From an uncultured Bacteroidaceae bacterium (GTDB taxonomy: Bacteria > Bacteroidota > Bacteroidia > Bacteroidales > Bacteroidaceae): 53,251 nucleotides of DNA. Under the pieces are notes generated by a model, which saw nothing but the letters and a program-made list of their open reading frames with translations, was not told where the DNA came from and searched no databases. Position numbers and translations under genes: made by a program. Of this stretch, positions 43,324 through 50,008 are shown in pieces. How positions within the stretch are numbered: position 1 is the stretch's first letter; every line of letters begins with the position of its first letter. Location: positions 1 to 53,251 of the forward strand of contig CAKQRW010000017.1 in NCBI GenBank assembly GCA_934271655.1. The letters run 5' to 3'.

Positions 43324-43923
43324 ATGAAATTCTTCAGACTACTCATGCTGGCGACCGCAGTTGCGGGACTGGCAGCGTGCAATGGAAGCGGCTCGTCAGC
43401 GCCGCAGCGCACAGAGGCTGATGCAGCCAGAAAGGCAAAAGCTGATCCCAGCGATTCCACATTGTATGCCACTCTTGATGCCGTCAAAGGCGACAGTGTC
43501 TATGTGACCAACAGTGAGACAGGACGCAAGCTCGCCTTCTCTGCAGCGCAGCTGAAAAAAAACGGCAAGGCTTATGGCAGTATGGTTACAGGAGACAGCT
43601 ATGCTCTTATGGCCAAAATGAGAACCAGGGAAATATCCAGCTCAATCAATGTCACGGAGTTGCAGGGACTGTGGATGCTCAGTGACAGGAGTGGCAACGG
43701 CATGCGACTCGATGAGGACGGAAGTGCCAGCAACATAGGTGAGCTGAATGGCATAACGCTTCGCTCATGGCGTGTGATGAATGGGCAGCTTGTCATCTCG
43801 TGTGTCAAGAGCGATGGCTCAGACTATGAGGAGAAGGAACACAAGGTGGACATCTCTTTCCTGTCGGAGTCAAAGCTTTCTTTTGTATACAACGGCAGCC
43901 AGTATGACTTCAGTCGTGAGTGA
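43324..43923 (+). CDS. Small lipoprotein with a lipocalin-like C-terminal domain
   Basis: This 199-aa protein has a lipoprotein signal peptide (MKFFRLLMLATAVAGLAAC, Cys at 19) followed by a Ser/Ala-rich linker. There is a first beta domain (LDAVKGDSVYVTNSETGRKL) and a second domain from about 115 with LQGLWMLSDRSGNGMRLDED, TLRSWRVMNGQLVIS and KLSFVYNGSQYDFSR. This matches my recollection of the small Bacteroidetes lipocalin-like (Lipocalin_3) domain: a GxW near the start, a G-x-LxxDG turn, then W..... LxL. The residues after the lipid Cys (NGSGSS) are not acidic, so periplasmic anchoring is more likely than surface export. It starts 20 bp after the preceding terminator; readthrough or its own promoter cannot be decided. 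Confidence 0.8.
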   Translation: MKFFRLLMLATAVAGLAACNGSGSSAPQRTEADAARKAKADPSDSTLYATLDAVKGDSVYVTNSETGRKLAFSAAQLKKNGKAYGSMVTGDSYALMAKMRTREISSSINVTELQGLWMLSDRSGNGMRLDEDGSASNIGELNGITLRSWRVMNGQLVISCVKSDGSDYEEKEHKVDISFLSESKLSFVYNGSQYDFSRE

Positions 43924-43943
43924 CAGCTAAGGCTGAAAGGCAT

Positions 43944-43997
43944 TAGGTGATACTTGTAATCGAACAGGACATGTAGGTGACACTTGTAATCAAACAG
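43944..43997. repeat. Two-copy direct repeat, 30-bp period
   Basis: TAGGTGATACTTGTAATC (43944) recurs as TAGGTGACACTTGTAATC (43974), each followed by RAACAG. The pair lies 20 bp after the small lipoprotein stop codon, like the longer arrays elsewhere in the window. Confidence 0.7.
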
Positions 43998-44065
43998 AAA
44001 TAGTATGAGAAAAAATCCCTTGTCCATTGGAAACGGGATCATAATATTTTGTCAGACCAATTCTG

Positions 44066-44078
44066 TATTACTGTAATA
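44066..44078. promoter_or_regulatory. Palindrome upstream of the OmpA-family gene
   Basis: TATTACTGTAATA is a perfect 6+1+6 palindrome, 38 bp before the ATG at 44116. It could be a repressor operator for a dimeric regulator. No consensus -7 box was found in this gap. Confidence 0.35.
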
Positions 44079-44115
44079 AGGGAATTCTTTAAAATGATTT
44101 TTTAATATAACAGCT

Positions 44116-45195
44116 ATGAACATTAAGAAATTACTTGCACTCTCAGCGTTTGCAGCAGTGTCTGCCGCTCAGGTGTGCGCTCAGAGCCAGAAAGAAGAGT
44201 CAGCGTGGAAATTTGTGCCTCATTGGTACATCCAGCTTCAGGGAGGCGCCAGCGAGACTCTAGGTGAGGCAAAGTTTGCTGACCTTCTCACTCCTGCAGC
44301 TCAGGTGGCTGCTGGCTACCAGTTCAATCCGTATATAGGTGTGCGTGTCAAGGCCAATGGCTGGCAGGCTAAGGGCGGATGGGTATCTCCTGAGCAGAAC
44401 TACAAATTCAACCAGATAGGCCTGCAGGCAGATGTGCGTGTGGACATGACCAACCTCATTTGGGGCTACAATCCTAAAAGGCTTGTCAGTGTAGGTGTCT
44501 TTGCTGGAGGCGGAGCCAACATGTCGTGGAAGAATGATGAGGCTCAGAACCTTGAGACCAACGGCTACCAACTGGAGTATCTCTGGGACGGCACGAAGTT
44601 CCGTCCTGTGGGCAACGCAGGAGTGGATGTCAACTTCCGTGTGTCAGACCGCGTGAGTCTCGGACTTGAGGGCAATGCCCATATCATCAGCGATAAGTTC
44701 AACTCAAAGAAGGCTGGCAATGCCGACTGGATGTTCAATGCACTCGTAGGCGTGAAGGTGGCTCTTGGCAAGACTTGCGAGCGCAAGGAGATTCCGGCAG
44801 AGCCTGTGGTGGAATCGAAACCTGTGGTGACCCAGCCTGTGGAGAAGAAGCCTGAGGTGAAGAAGCCTGAGGTGAAGGATGTCAAGGTGGAAGTCTTCTT
44901 TGACATACGCTCTGCACAGATTAAGGACAGCGAGAAAGCCAAGGTGGACGAGCTTGTCAAGTTCCTCAAGGACAATCCTGGCAAGAAGGTGAGCGTGAGG
45001 GGCTATGCCGACAAGGGCACTGGCAACGCCAACATCAACAAGCGATACAGCGAGCAGCGTGTGAAGAGCATCAAGGACATGCTTGTCAAGGCTGGCATCT
45101 CAGAGTCGCGCATCTCGGCTGAGGCTATGGGCGACACTGTGCAGCCATTCGCTGACAACGACAGCAACCGTGTCTGCATCTGTGTGTCTGAGTAA
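44116..45195 (+). CDS. OmpA family outer-membrane protein
   Basis: The signal peptide is at residues 1-22 (ending AAQVCAQ). An 8-strand barrel-like N-terminal domain (about 30-220) has alternating strands such as WYIQLQGGASETLGEAKF and GVRVKANGWQAKGGW. A Pro/Glu/Lys/Val linker (VEKKPEVKKPEVKDVK) leads to the peptidoglycan-binding OmpA domain (about 250-355): VFFDIRSAQIKDSEKAKVDE, VSVRGYADKGTGNANINKRYS, EQRVKSIKDMLVKAGI. The conserved Asp/Arg pair of the diaminopimelate site appears as GYADKGTGN and NKRYSEQR. The domain ends NDSNRVCICVSE. It should link the outer membrane to peptidoglycan. It is probably monocistronic; a palindrome lies upstream. Confidence 0.94.
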   Translation: MNIKKLLALSAFAAVSAAQVCAQSQKEESAWKFVPHWYIQLQGGASETLGEAKFADLLTPAAQVAAGYQFNPYIGVRVKANGWQAKGGWVSPEQNYKFNQIGLQADVRVDMTNLIWGYNPKRLVSVGVFAGGGANMSWKNDEAQNLETNGYQLEYLWDGTKFRPVGNAGVDVNFRVSDRVSLGLEGNAHIISDKFNSKKAGNADWMFNALVGVKVALGKTCERKEIPAEPVVESKPVVTQPVEKKPEVKKPEVKDVKVEVFFDIRSAQIKDSEKAKVDELVKFLKDNPGKKVSVRGYADKGTGNANINKRYSEQRVKSIKDMLVKAGISESRISAEAMGDTVQPFADNDSNRVCICVSE

Positions 45196-45433
45196 GGCAC
45201 TGGGTGTGTGCACTATAAGTGGCCAACTTTTAAGAAGGCGATTTTTTTGATTAGCCGCCTTGATTGTTTGGCAGCTGTCTTCCGTTTAGTGTACAAAGAT
45301 CATCATAATCATAAATACATACACTCCCAATAAAAGTATGTGGCGGTGCTGATGGCTGTGAAGTCTGTGGCACCCTGTCTGCTTTTTCTCAGTGATATAG
45401 CGGCACTTTGTGCGTGTAGAGAAAAAGCTGGCA

Positions 45434-45595
45434 ATGTCAATAATGAAAGGGTTAGTACTATGGCTATGCTGCGCCATGTTGTCACAATGGGATATTCTTG
45501 CGCAGCTGACGCTGAAAGTGTTCGGCGGACAATGGATAGCATGTATCAAAACGATAAAGGTCAAACCCCTAAATAAGTATTTATTTAATAGTTAA
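45434..45595 (+). CDS. Possible small secreted peptide or remnant
   Basis: A 53-codon frame starts MSIMKGLVLWLCCAMLSQWD and continues ILAQ, which resembles a signal peptide ending in AQ. About 30 residues follow, LTLKVFGGQWIACIKTIKVK and beyond. It lies 240 bp past the OmpA-family stop and just before a rho-independent terminator. No promoter or family is recognised, and two other frames are open across the same bases. It could be a decayed gene tail. Confidence 0.25.
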   Translation: MSIMKGLVLWLCCAMLSQWDILAQLTLKVFGGQWIACIKTIKVKPLNKYLFNS

Positions 45596-45611
45596 TTCAT
45601 TTTTATAATTC

Positions 45612-45649
45612 GTCGCCTCTGAGCTGTGAAGCCCGGAGACGACTTTTTT
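45612..45649 (+). terminator. Rho-independent terminator
   Basis: GTCG-C-CTC (45612-45619) pairs with GAG-A-CGAC (45636-45643), one mismatch, followed by TTTTTTCG. It ends whatever is transcribed from the 45196-45600 stretch. A weaker AAGGCG/CGCCTT pair lies at 45235-45261. Confidence 0.6.
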
Positions 45650-45772
45650 CGTTTCTGCAGAGATGGGGGGTGAGCAATGACGGAAGGGCAAGCATGTCGC
45701 TGCCGCAGTGTGGTGAGGCTCCGCATCAGCTATGTTGGCTGTTGGGATGTGGCGCGTGAGCTTTTATGCTCT

Positions 45773-45960
45773 GACGTAAGGCCTTGAATAGTCCGTTTAT
45801 GCTCAGACGTAAGGCCTTGAATGATTCTTTTATATTCAGACGTAAGCAGGAGGAAAAGACTGCGAGGGTGACTGCTACGGTCTTGAATGATTCTTTTATA
45901 TTCAGACGTAAGGCCTTGAATGAATCTTTTATATTCAGACGTAAAGTATTGAATGATCCT
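45773..45960. repeat. 33-bp tandem array next to the helicase 3' end
   Basis: GACGTAAG or GACGTAAA starts at 45773, 45806, 45839, 45905 and 45938, a 33-bp period. The 66-bp gap at 45839-45904 is exactly two units, one of them with a replaced middle (AGGAGGAAAAGACTGCGAGG). The commonest unit reads GACGTAAGGCCTTGAATGAT then TCTTTTATATTCA. The array lies between the OmpA side and the minus-strand helicase stop at 45968. Confidence 0.9.
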
Positions 45961-45967
45961 TGGCTGC

Positions 45968-47464
45968 TTATTTGTCTTTGAGTGTCTGCTCCTCCTTCCA
46001 GTTGACCATATACACACGTTTGGTGGCACGTGTGATGGCGGTGTAGAGCCAGCGGAAATATTCCGGGCCGAGCATGTCTTCCGTCATGTAGCCTTGGTCA
46101 ATGAACACGTTGCTCCACTGTCCGCCCTGCGCCTTGTGGCAGGTGATGGCATAGGCATACTTGATCTGCAAGGCATTGTAGTAGGGGTCTTGCTTGAGAG
46201 CCTTGAGGCGTTCGGGCTTGGAGCGCAGCGCGGGGTCGTGCATGTAGTCCTCCATGATGTTGTTGAAGAGCTGCTCCTGCTGCTCGCGTGTCAGCGCAGG
46301 CGCTTCCGATTGCAGCGTGTCGGTAAGGACAGTGAGCTGCATGGTGAAATGGTCGTAGTCGGGAAACTCCACCTCGGCATCGGCAAAGGTGAATCCGTAG
46401 AAGCTGCGCTCATTGCGTATGCGCCGTATGACGACGGTGTCGCCGTTGGCGATGAAGTCGAACGGCACGGTCTCCGCTTCCTCGGGCTTCTTGCCTTCGG
46501 CGCAGGCGTTGGCGAGAAGTTCGGCGTTGAGACGCTCGGTCCAGTAGTAGTTGTTCTTGGCCACCATCATCATGTCGCCGCCTTCCATGGCCTCCTCTCG
46601 CCAAAGTATCTGGTTGCGTATACCATTATTATATATGATGGCCCGTTTGTTGCTTCGTGTCACAATGATGGTGTCGTCCTCGCCATCGTTGTGGTAACAC
46701 TGCTCGATGGCCTCTATCAGTTCGTTGCCAGGGATGGGCATGATGTCGGCAAAGCCGCTGAAGCGCAGTTGTGGCAGGGCGAATATCTGGTCGGTGTCCA
46801 TCAGCTGGCGCAGTCGGGTGGCGTTCCACAATATGCCAGAGGCCTCGGCCTGGCGCACCACCTTCTTGAGCGTGCAGCTCACCACATCCATGCCGTAGCA
46901 GCGCAGCTCGTCGTCGCGCAGCGCCGGGCTCTCGCCCTCGCCCACAGGCGGCAGCTGGGCTGTGTCGCCCATGAGAATGAGACGGCATCCCTTGCCGCCA
47001 TAGACGAAGTGCACCATGTCGTCGAGCAGTCTTCCTGTGCCGTAGATGCTGCCGCCCTGATACTCGTCGTTGGCAATCATCGAAGCCTCGTCGCAGATGA
47101 AGAGCAGGTTGGAGCGCATGTTGAAGTTGAGGGTGAAGAGGCTGTCCTTGTCTATCGACTTCTGTCGGTAGATGCGTTTGTGTATAGTGTAGGCCGGATG
47201 GTCGGCGTAGAGCGAGAGCACCTTGGCGGCTCTGCCAGTGGGAGCCATCAGTTCGCAGTCGCGTCCCAGGCTCTCCATCGTCTTGACGAGAGCGCTCACG
47301 AGGCTGGTCTTTCCTGTGCCGGCGAAGCCTCGCAGGATGAACACGGAATCGGCCTCTGGCTCCAGTATGAACTGGCACAGGGCATCGATGGCCTGTGCCT
47401 GGTCTGTTGTCGGAATGTGGCCGAAATTTTGCAAAAAGAGCTCCCTAAAGTATTCTTTAATCAT
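45968..47464 (-). CDS. ATP-dependent DNA helicase, RecD2/UvrD-like AAA protein
   Basis: This 498-aa superfamily 1 helicase begins MIKEYFRELFLQNFGHIPT (ATG at 47464; the frame also allows an ATG seven codons earlier at 47485). Motif I is ILRGFAGTGKTSLVSALVK (about 46-54), Ia is LMAPTGRAAKVLS, motif II is LLFICDEASMI, and motif III is LILMGDTAQLPPVGEGESPA. The C-terminal UvrD_C_2 block is YAYAITCHKAQGGQWSNVFI followed by YTAITRATKRVYMVNW (motifs V and VI). It lacks the N-terminal extension of RecD and the long accessory region of RecD2, so it is the compact form common in Bacteroidetes. Its job in repair or recombination is inferred. It is convergent with the OmpA gene; its 3' side borders the 33-bp array. 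Confidence 0.88.
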   Translation of the reverse strand: MIKEYFRELFLQNFGHIPTTDQAQAIDALCQFILEPEADSVFILRGFAGTGKTSLVSALVKTMESLGRDCELMAPTGRAAKVLSLYADHPAYTIHKRIYRQKSIDKDSLFTLNFNMRSNLLFICDEASMIANDEYQGGSIYGTGRLLDDMVHFVYGGKGCRLILMGDTAQLPPVGEGESPALRDDELRCYGMDVVSCTLKKVVRQAEASGILWNATRLRQLMDTDQIFALPQLRFSGFADIMPIPGNELIEAIEQCYHNDGEDDTIIVTRSNKRAIIYNNGIRNQILWREEAMEGGDMMMVAKNNYYWTERLNAELLANACAEGKKPEEAETVPFDFIANGDTVVIRRIRNERSFYGFTFADAEVEFPDYDHFTMQLTVLTDTLQSEAPALTREQQEQLFNNIMEDYMHDPALRSKPERLKALKQDPYYNALQIKYAYAITCHKAQGGQWSNVFIDQGYMTEDMLGPEYFRWLYTAITRATKRVYMVNWKEEQTLKDK

Positions 47465-47514
47465 CTTTTTGAAAAAAATAGTCAAAGTTGTGTCTTCAAT
47501 TCAAAAATTATAGT

Positions 47515-47522
47515 TATTTTTG
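47515..47522 (+). promoter_or_regulatory. -7 box upstream of the 47711 gene
   Basis: TATTTTTG matches TAnnTTTG, 188 bp before the ATG at 47711. No good -33 element was seen. The divergent gap to the helicase gene holds no tandem array. Confidence 0.35.
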
Positions 47523-47710
47523 CGACACGAATATAGTGATTATTCATGACGTGGGCGAATGACTGGGCAGAAAAGTCGTGGCCTGTAGTGTGAATTGTCA
47601 TGTTGTGGCCTGCTTTTGAAGGGTGGAGAAGACAATGTGAGAGGGGGTGAGCCAGATATGGAAGCATGGCTTATTGTATAACGCATAAATAAAAAAAGTA
47701 AAAGCATATC

Positions 47711-48460
47711 ATGAAAAAAAAGATTGTAAACGGCCTTTTGGTACTGTGTACTTTAGGTCTTGTGGCAGCATGTGTATGGAGCATCTGCAGTGACATCGCC
47801 TTCGACAAGGAGAGGGCGGAGCGTGAACAACTTGTTATCTCACGTCTTATGGACATCCGAAACGCTGAGGAGCAGTACAAGATGACCTACGGAGAATATT
47901 GCGGCACCATTGACTCTATCATCGACTTCGTGAAGAATGGCAAGACTGTCGACAAGATCATCAAGGACGGTGAGCTTACAGACGACCAGCTTGAGGCAGG
48001 CATGACAGAGCGTCAGGCTGTGGCTCAGGGTCTCATCAAGCGCGACACTGTGTGGATTTCTACAGCAGAGAAGCTTGGCATCAAGAATCCAGACTCGCTG
48101 AAGTATGTGCCTGTTGGCCGCAAGGCTGACGGCCAGTTCATTGTGGTGCAGTCTACATTCGACCCTTCAAAGCGTGACACTATCTATAATGGCGTCATCG
48201 AGCTTCGCAAGAAGGCCGCTTTCAACATGAAGACAAACGAGTTTGACATGATGGTTGAGTTCCGTGCTCGCCTCGATGACTATATGGACGGCATGAACGA
48301 GAAGAAAATCAAGAACCTCAAGGCTGACTTGAAGAAACGCCACAAGAACAGCGCAGAGTTGATGCTCGACAACGAGGACAACACTGAGGGTAATTGGTAT
48401 GGACTCCGCATGGGTGACCTGGAAGATGCTAACAACAAGATGGCAGGAAACTGGGAGTAA
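47711..48460 (+). CDS. Single-pass membrane protein, unknown function
   Basis: This 249-aa protein has one N-terminal hydrophobic segment (IVNGLLVLCTLGLVAACVWS, about residues 5-24). The segment also contains VAAC, so a lipoprotein is possible though the flanking residues are atypical. Right after it, LVISRLMDIRNAEEQYKMTY and GEYCGTIDSIIDFVKNGKT resemble the start of type II pseudopilins (a helix ending in IR.AEE.Y....G.Y). The remainder is charged and mixed alpha/beta, with VPVGRKADGQFIVVQSTFDP. The stop TAA overlaps the ATG of the DUF3822 gene by one base, so the two are coupled. I do not recognise a named family. Confidence 0.8.
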   Translation: MKKKIVNGLLVLCTLGLVAACVWSICSDIAFDKERAEREQLVISRLMDIRNAEEQYKMTYGEYCGTIDSIIDFVKNGKTVDKIIKDGELTDDQLEAGMTERQAVAQGLIKRDTVWISTAEKLGIKNPDSLKYVPVGRKADGQFIVVQSTFDPSKRDTIYNGVIELRKKAAFNMKTNEFDMMVEFRARLDDYMDGMNEKKIKNLKADLKKRHKNSAELMLDNEDNTEGNWYGLRMGDLEDANNKMAGNWE

Positions 48461-49278
48461 TGGCAATGGCTGAGAACATTATAATAAATAAAAGTCTGTC
48501 CATTCTGGTTTGCTCGAATGGACTTTCTTTTTGTACCTATGCGCCAGGCAGCGACACACCGTTTGAATATGTGGTGCATGATGTCAACCACACCATCTCG
48601 CTGGCTGCCAACCTCAAGACGGCCCTGCTCGCAGAGCCTATGCTGAAGGGTAATTACCAGCGGGTGAATGTGCTCATCTCCACACCCAAGTTCACCACTG
48701 TGCCAGTGGCGGCCTTTGAAAAGGAGGATGTGCAGGACGTGTTTGGCTTCACGTTTCCGAAAGAGGAAGGGCAGCATGTCAGCTACAATGTGCTGCGCCG
48801 CTCGGGCATAGCCATTGTCTTCGGCATGGACAGAAACATACACCAGTTGCTCCTGGATGACTATCCGAGGGCGCGTTTCTATGCCTCTGCCAGCACGCTG
48901 ATAGAGTTCTTCAGCGAGAAGAGCCTTATTGGTGTCGGCAGAAACATGTATGCCTATCTGCACGAGAAGGAGATGACTGTCTATGCCTTCAACCAGGGCC
49001 GCATGCTCTTTGTCAACACTTTTGCGGTGTCTACTGTGAACGACATGCAGTTTTTCATCCTTAATGTGTGGAAAGAGCTGGAATTCGACCAGGTGTCGGA
49101 CTCTCTCTCTGTGGTGAGCGACAGGCAGAGTGTGGCTCAGGAACTGACAGAGAAGATAAGGTATTTCCTCCAGCATGCTGATGTCATTGACAGAAGCGAT
49201 GATTTCAAGGAGAAGATAACGAAGGGCAACACCATGATACCATACGACTTGCAGACACTCCTGGTCTGCGGCTTTTGA
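48460..49278 (+). CDS. DUF3822 family protein
   Basis: This 272-aa protein, starting MAMAENIIINKSLSILVCSN, shows two similar halves with ILVCSNGLSFCTYAP and MYAYLHEKEMTVYAFNQGRM. It has the appearance of an ASKHA (actin/hexokinase-like) duplication, which is how I recall DUF3822. The family is restricted to Bacteroidetes and its biochemical role is unknown. The stop of the upstream membrane-protein gene and this ATG share a base (TAATG). rsmD follows after 133 bp, an association I recall as common, hinting at a shared cellular context but not proving one. Confidence 0.75.
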   Translation: MAMAENIIINKSLSILVCSNGLSFCTYAPGSDTPFEYVVHDVNHTISLAANLKTALLAEPMLKGNYQRVNVLISTPKFTTVPVAAFEKEDVQDVFGFTFPKEEGQHVSYNVLRRSGIAIVFGMDRNIHQLLLDDYPRARFYASASTLIEFFSEKSLIGVGRNMYAYLHEKEMTVYAFNQGRMLFVNTFAVSTVNDMQFFILNVWKELEFDQVSDSLSVVSDRQSVAQELTEKIRYFLQHADVIDRSDDFKEKITKGNTMIPYDLQTLLVCGF

Positions 49279-49400
49279 AGATAATAGGAGCCTATAGGAG
49301 CTATAGAGACTATAGAATTTGCTATAGTGAAGGCAGGGCTATAGACCTATAGGTGCTATGTGCTATAGGTGCTATAGAAGCTATAGCAGCAACTAAAAAA
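49279..49400. repeat. Degenerate CTATAG-rich array between DUF3822 and rsmD
   Basis: CTATAG or CCTATAGG-type steps recur about every 10-18 bp from just after the DUF3822 stop (for example CTATAGGAGCTATAG and GGTGCTATAGAAGCTATAG). The sequence resembles the TAGC/CTATAG array behind aroB but has no fixed period. It lies inside the presumed operon, in front of rsmD. Confidence 0.6.
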
Positions 49401-49411
49401 CGATTTACACA

Positions 49412-49981
49412 ATGAGAATAATCAGAGGAAAATATAAGGGCAGGCATTTGCCGACTCCAGTTGGCTTCAAGGCTCGCCCCACAACCGACTTTGCCAAAGA
49501 GGGTCTCTTCAATATATTGGAGAATGTATATGTCGATTTCGAGGCAGAGCCCACAGCTCTCGACCTCTTTGCAGGCACAGGCTCCATCTCTCTCGAACTC
49601 GCGTCGCGTGGATGCCGCAAGGTGGTGTCGGTAGAGAAAGACTTCAAGCACTGGCAGTTTCTGTCGCGCGTGCAGAAAGAGCTGCAGGTGAAAGAGTGGG
49701 TGCCGCTAAAGGGAGACGTGTTCAAGTATGCCAAGACGTGCAAGGAAAAGTATGACATCATCTTTGCAGACCCGCCATATGCCCTGGACAATCTGAAAGA
49801 CATACCAGACGCAGTGCTCCCGTTGCTGGCCGATGATGGCCTGATGATACTTGAGCATGGCAGCGGCTACGACTTCAGCGACCATCCGCTGTATGCCGAC
49901 CACCGCTCATACGGCAGCGTAAATTTCACCTTCTTTGTTAAACCTTCAGAGACTGATGCAGTCAAAGAAAATGTAAACTGA
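49412..49981 (+). CDS. rsmD: 16S rRNA guanine(966)-N2 methyltransferase
   Basis: This 189-aa SAM-dependent enzyme methylates G966 of 16S rRNA in the 30S subunit. Family signatures are MRIIRGKYKGRHLPTP at the N-terminus, RPTTDFAKEGLFNIL, the SAM-binding ALDLFAGTGSISLELASRG (about 53) and the catalytic FADPPYAL (about 119). The length matches the family, and the C-terminus is a short FTFFVKPS strand followed by a charged tail. The outer-membrane barrel gene starts 28 bp downstream with no promoter between, so the two may be cotranscribed. Confidence 0.95.
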   Translation: MRIIRGKYKGRHLPTPVGFKARPTTDFAKEGLFNILENVYVDFEAEPTALDLFAGTGSISLELASRGCRKVVSVEKDFKHWQFLSRVQKELQVKEWVPLKGDVFKYAKTCKEKYDIIFADPPYALDNLKDIPDAVLPLLADDGLMILEHGSGYDFSDHPLYADHRSYGSVNFTFFVKPSETDAVKENVN

Positions 49982-50008
49982 AAAAAAGAATATAACAAGG
50001 CTATAAAA

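Noticed and set aside
45730..46029. 99-aa minus-strand ORF with 11-residue repeats (TSEYKRIIQGL)
   Set aside because: The 33-bp array is in frame by arithmetic and the start lies inside the helicase gene in another frame. No independent support.
45953..47536. 527-aa open frame antisense to the helicase
   Set aside because: Val/His-rich low-information translation; the minus strand carries all helicase motifs.
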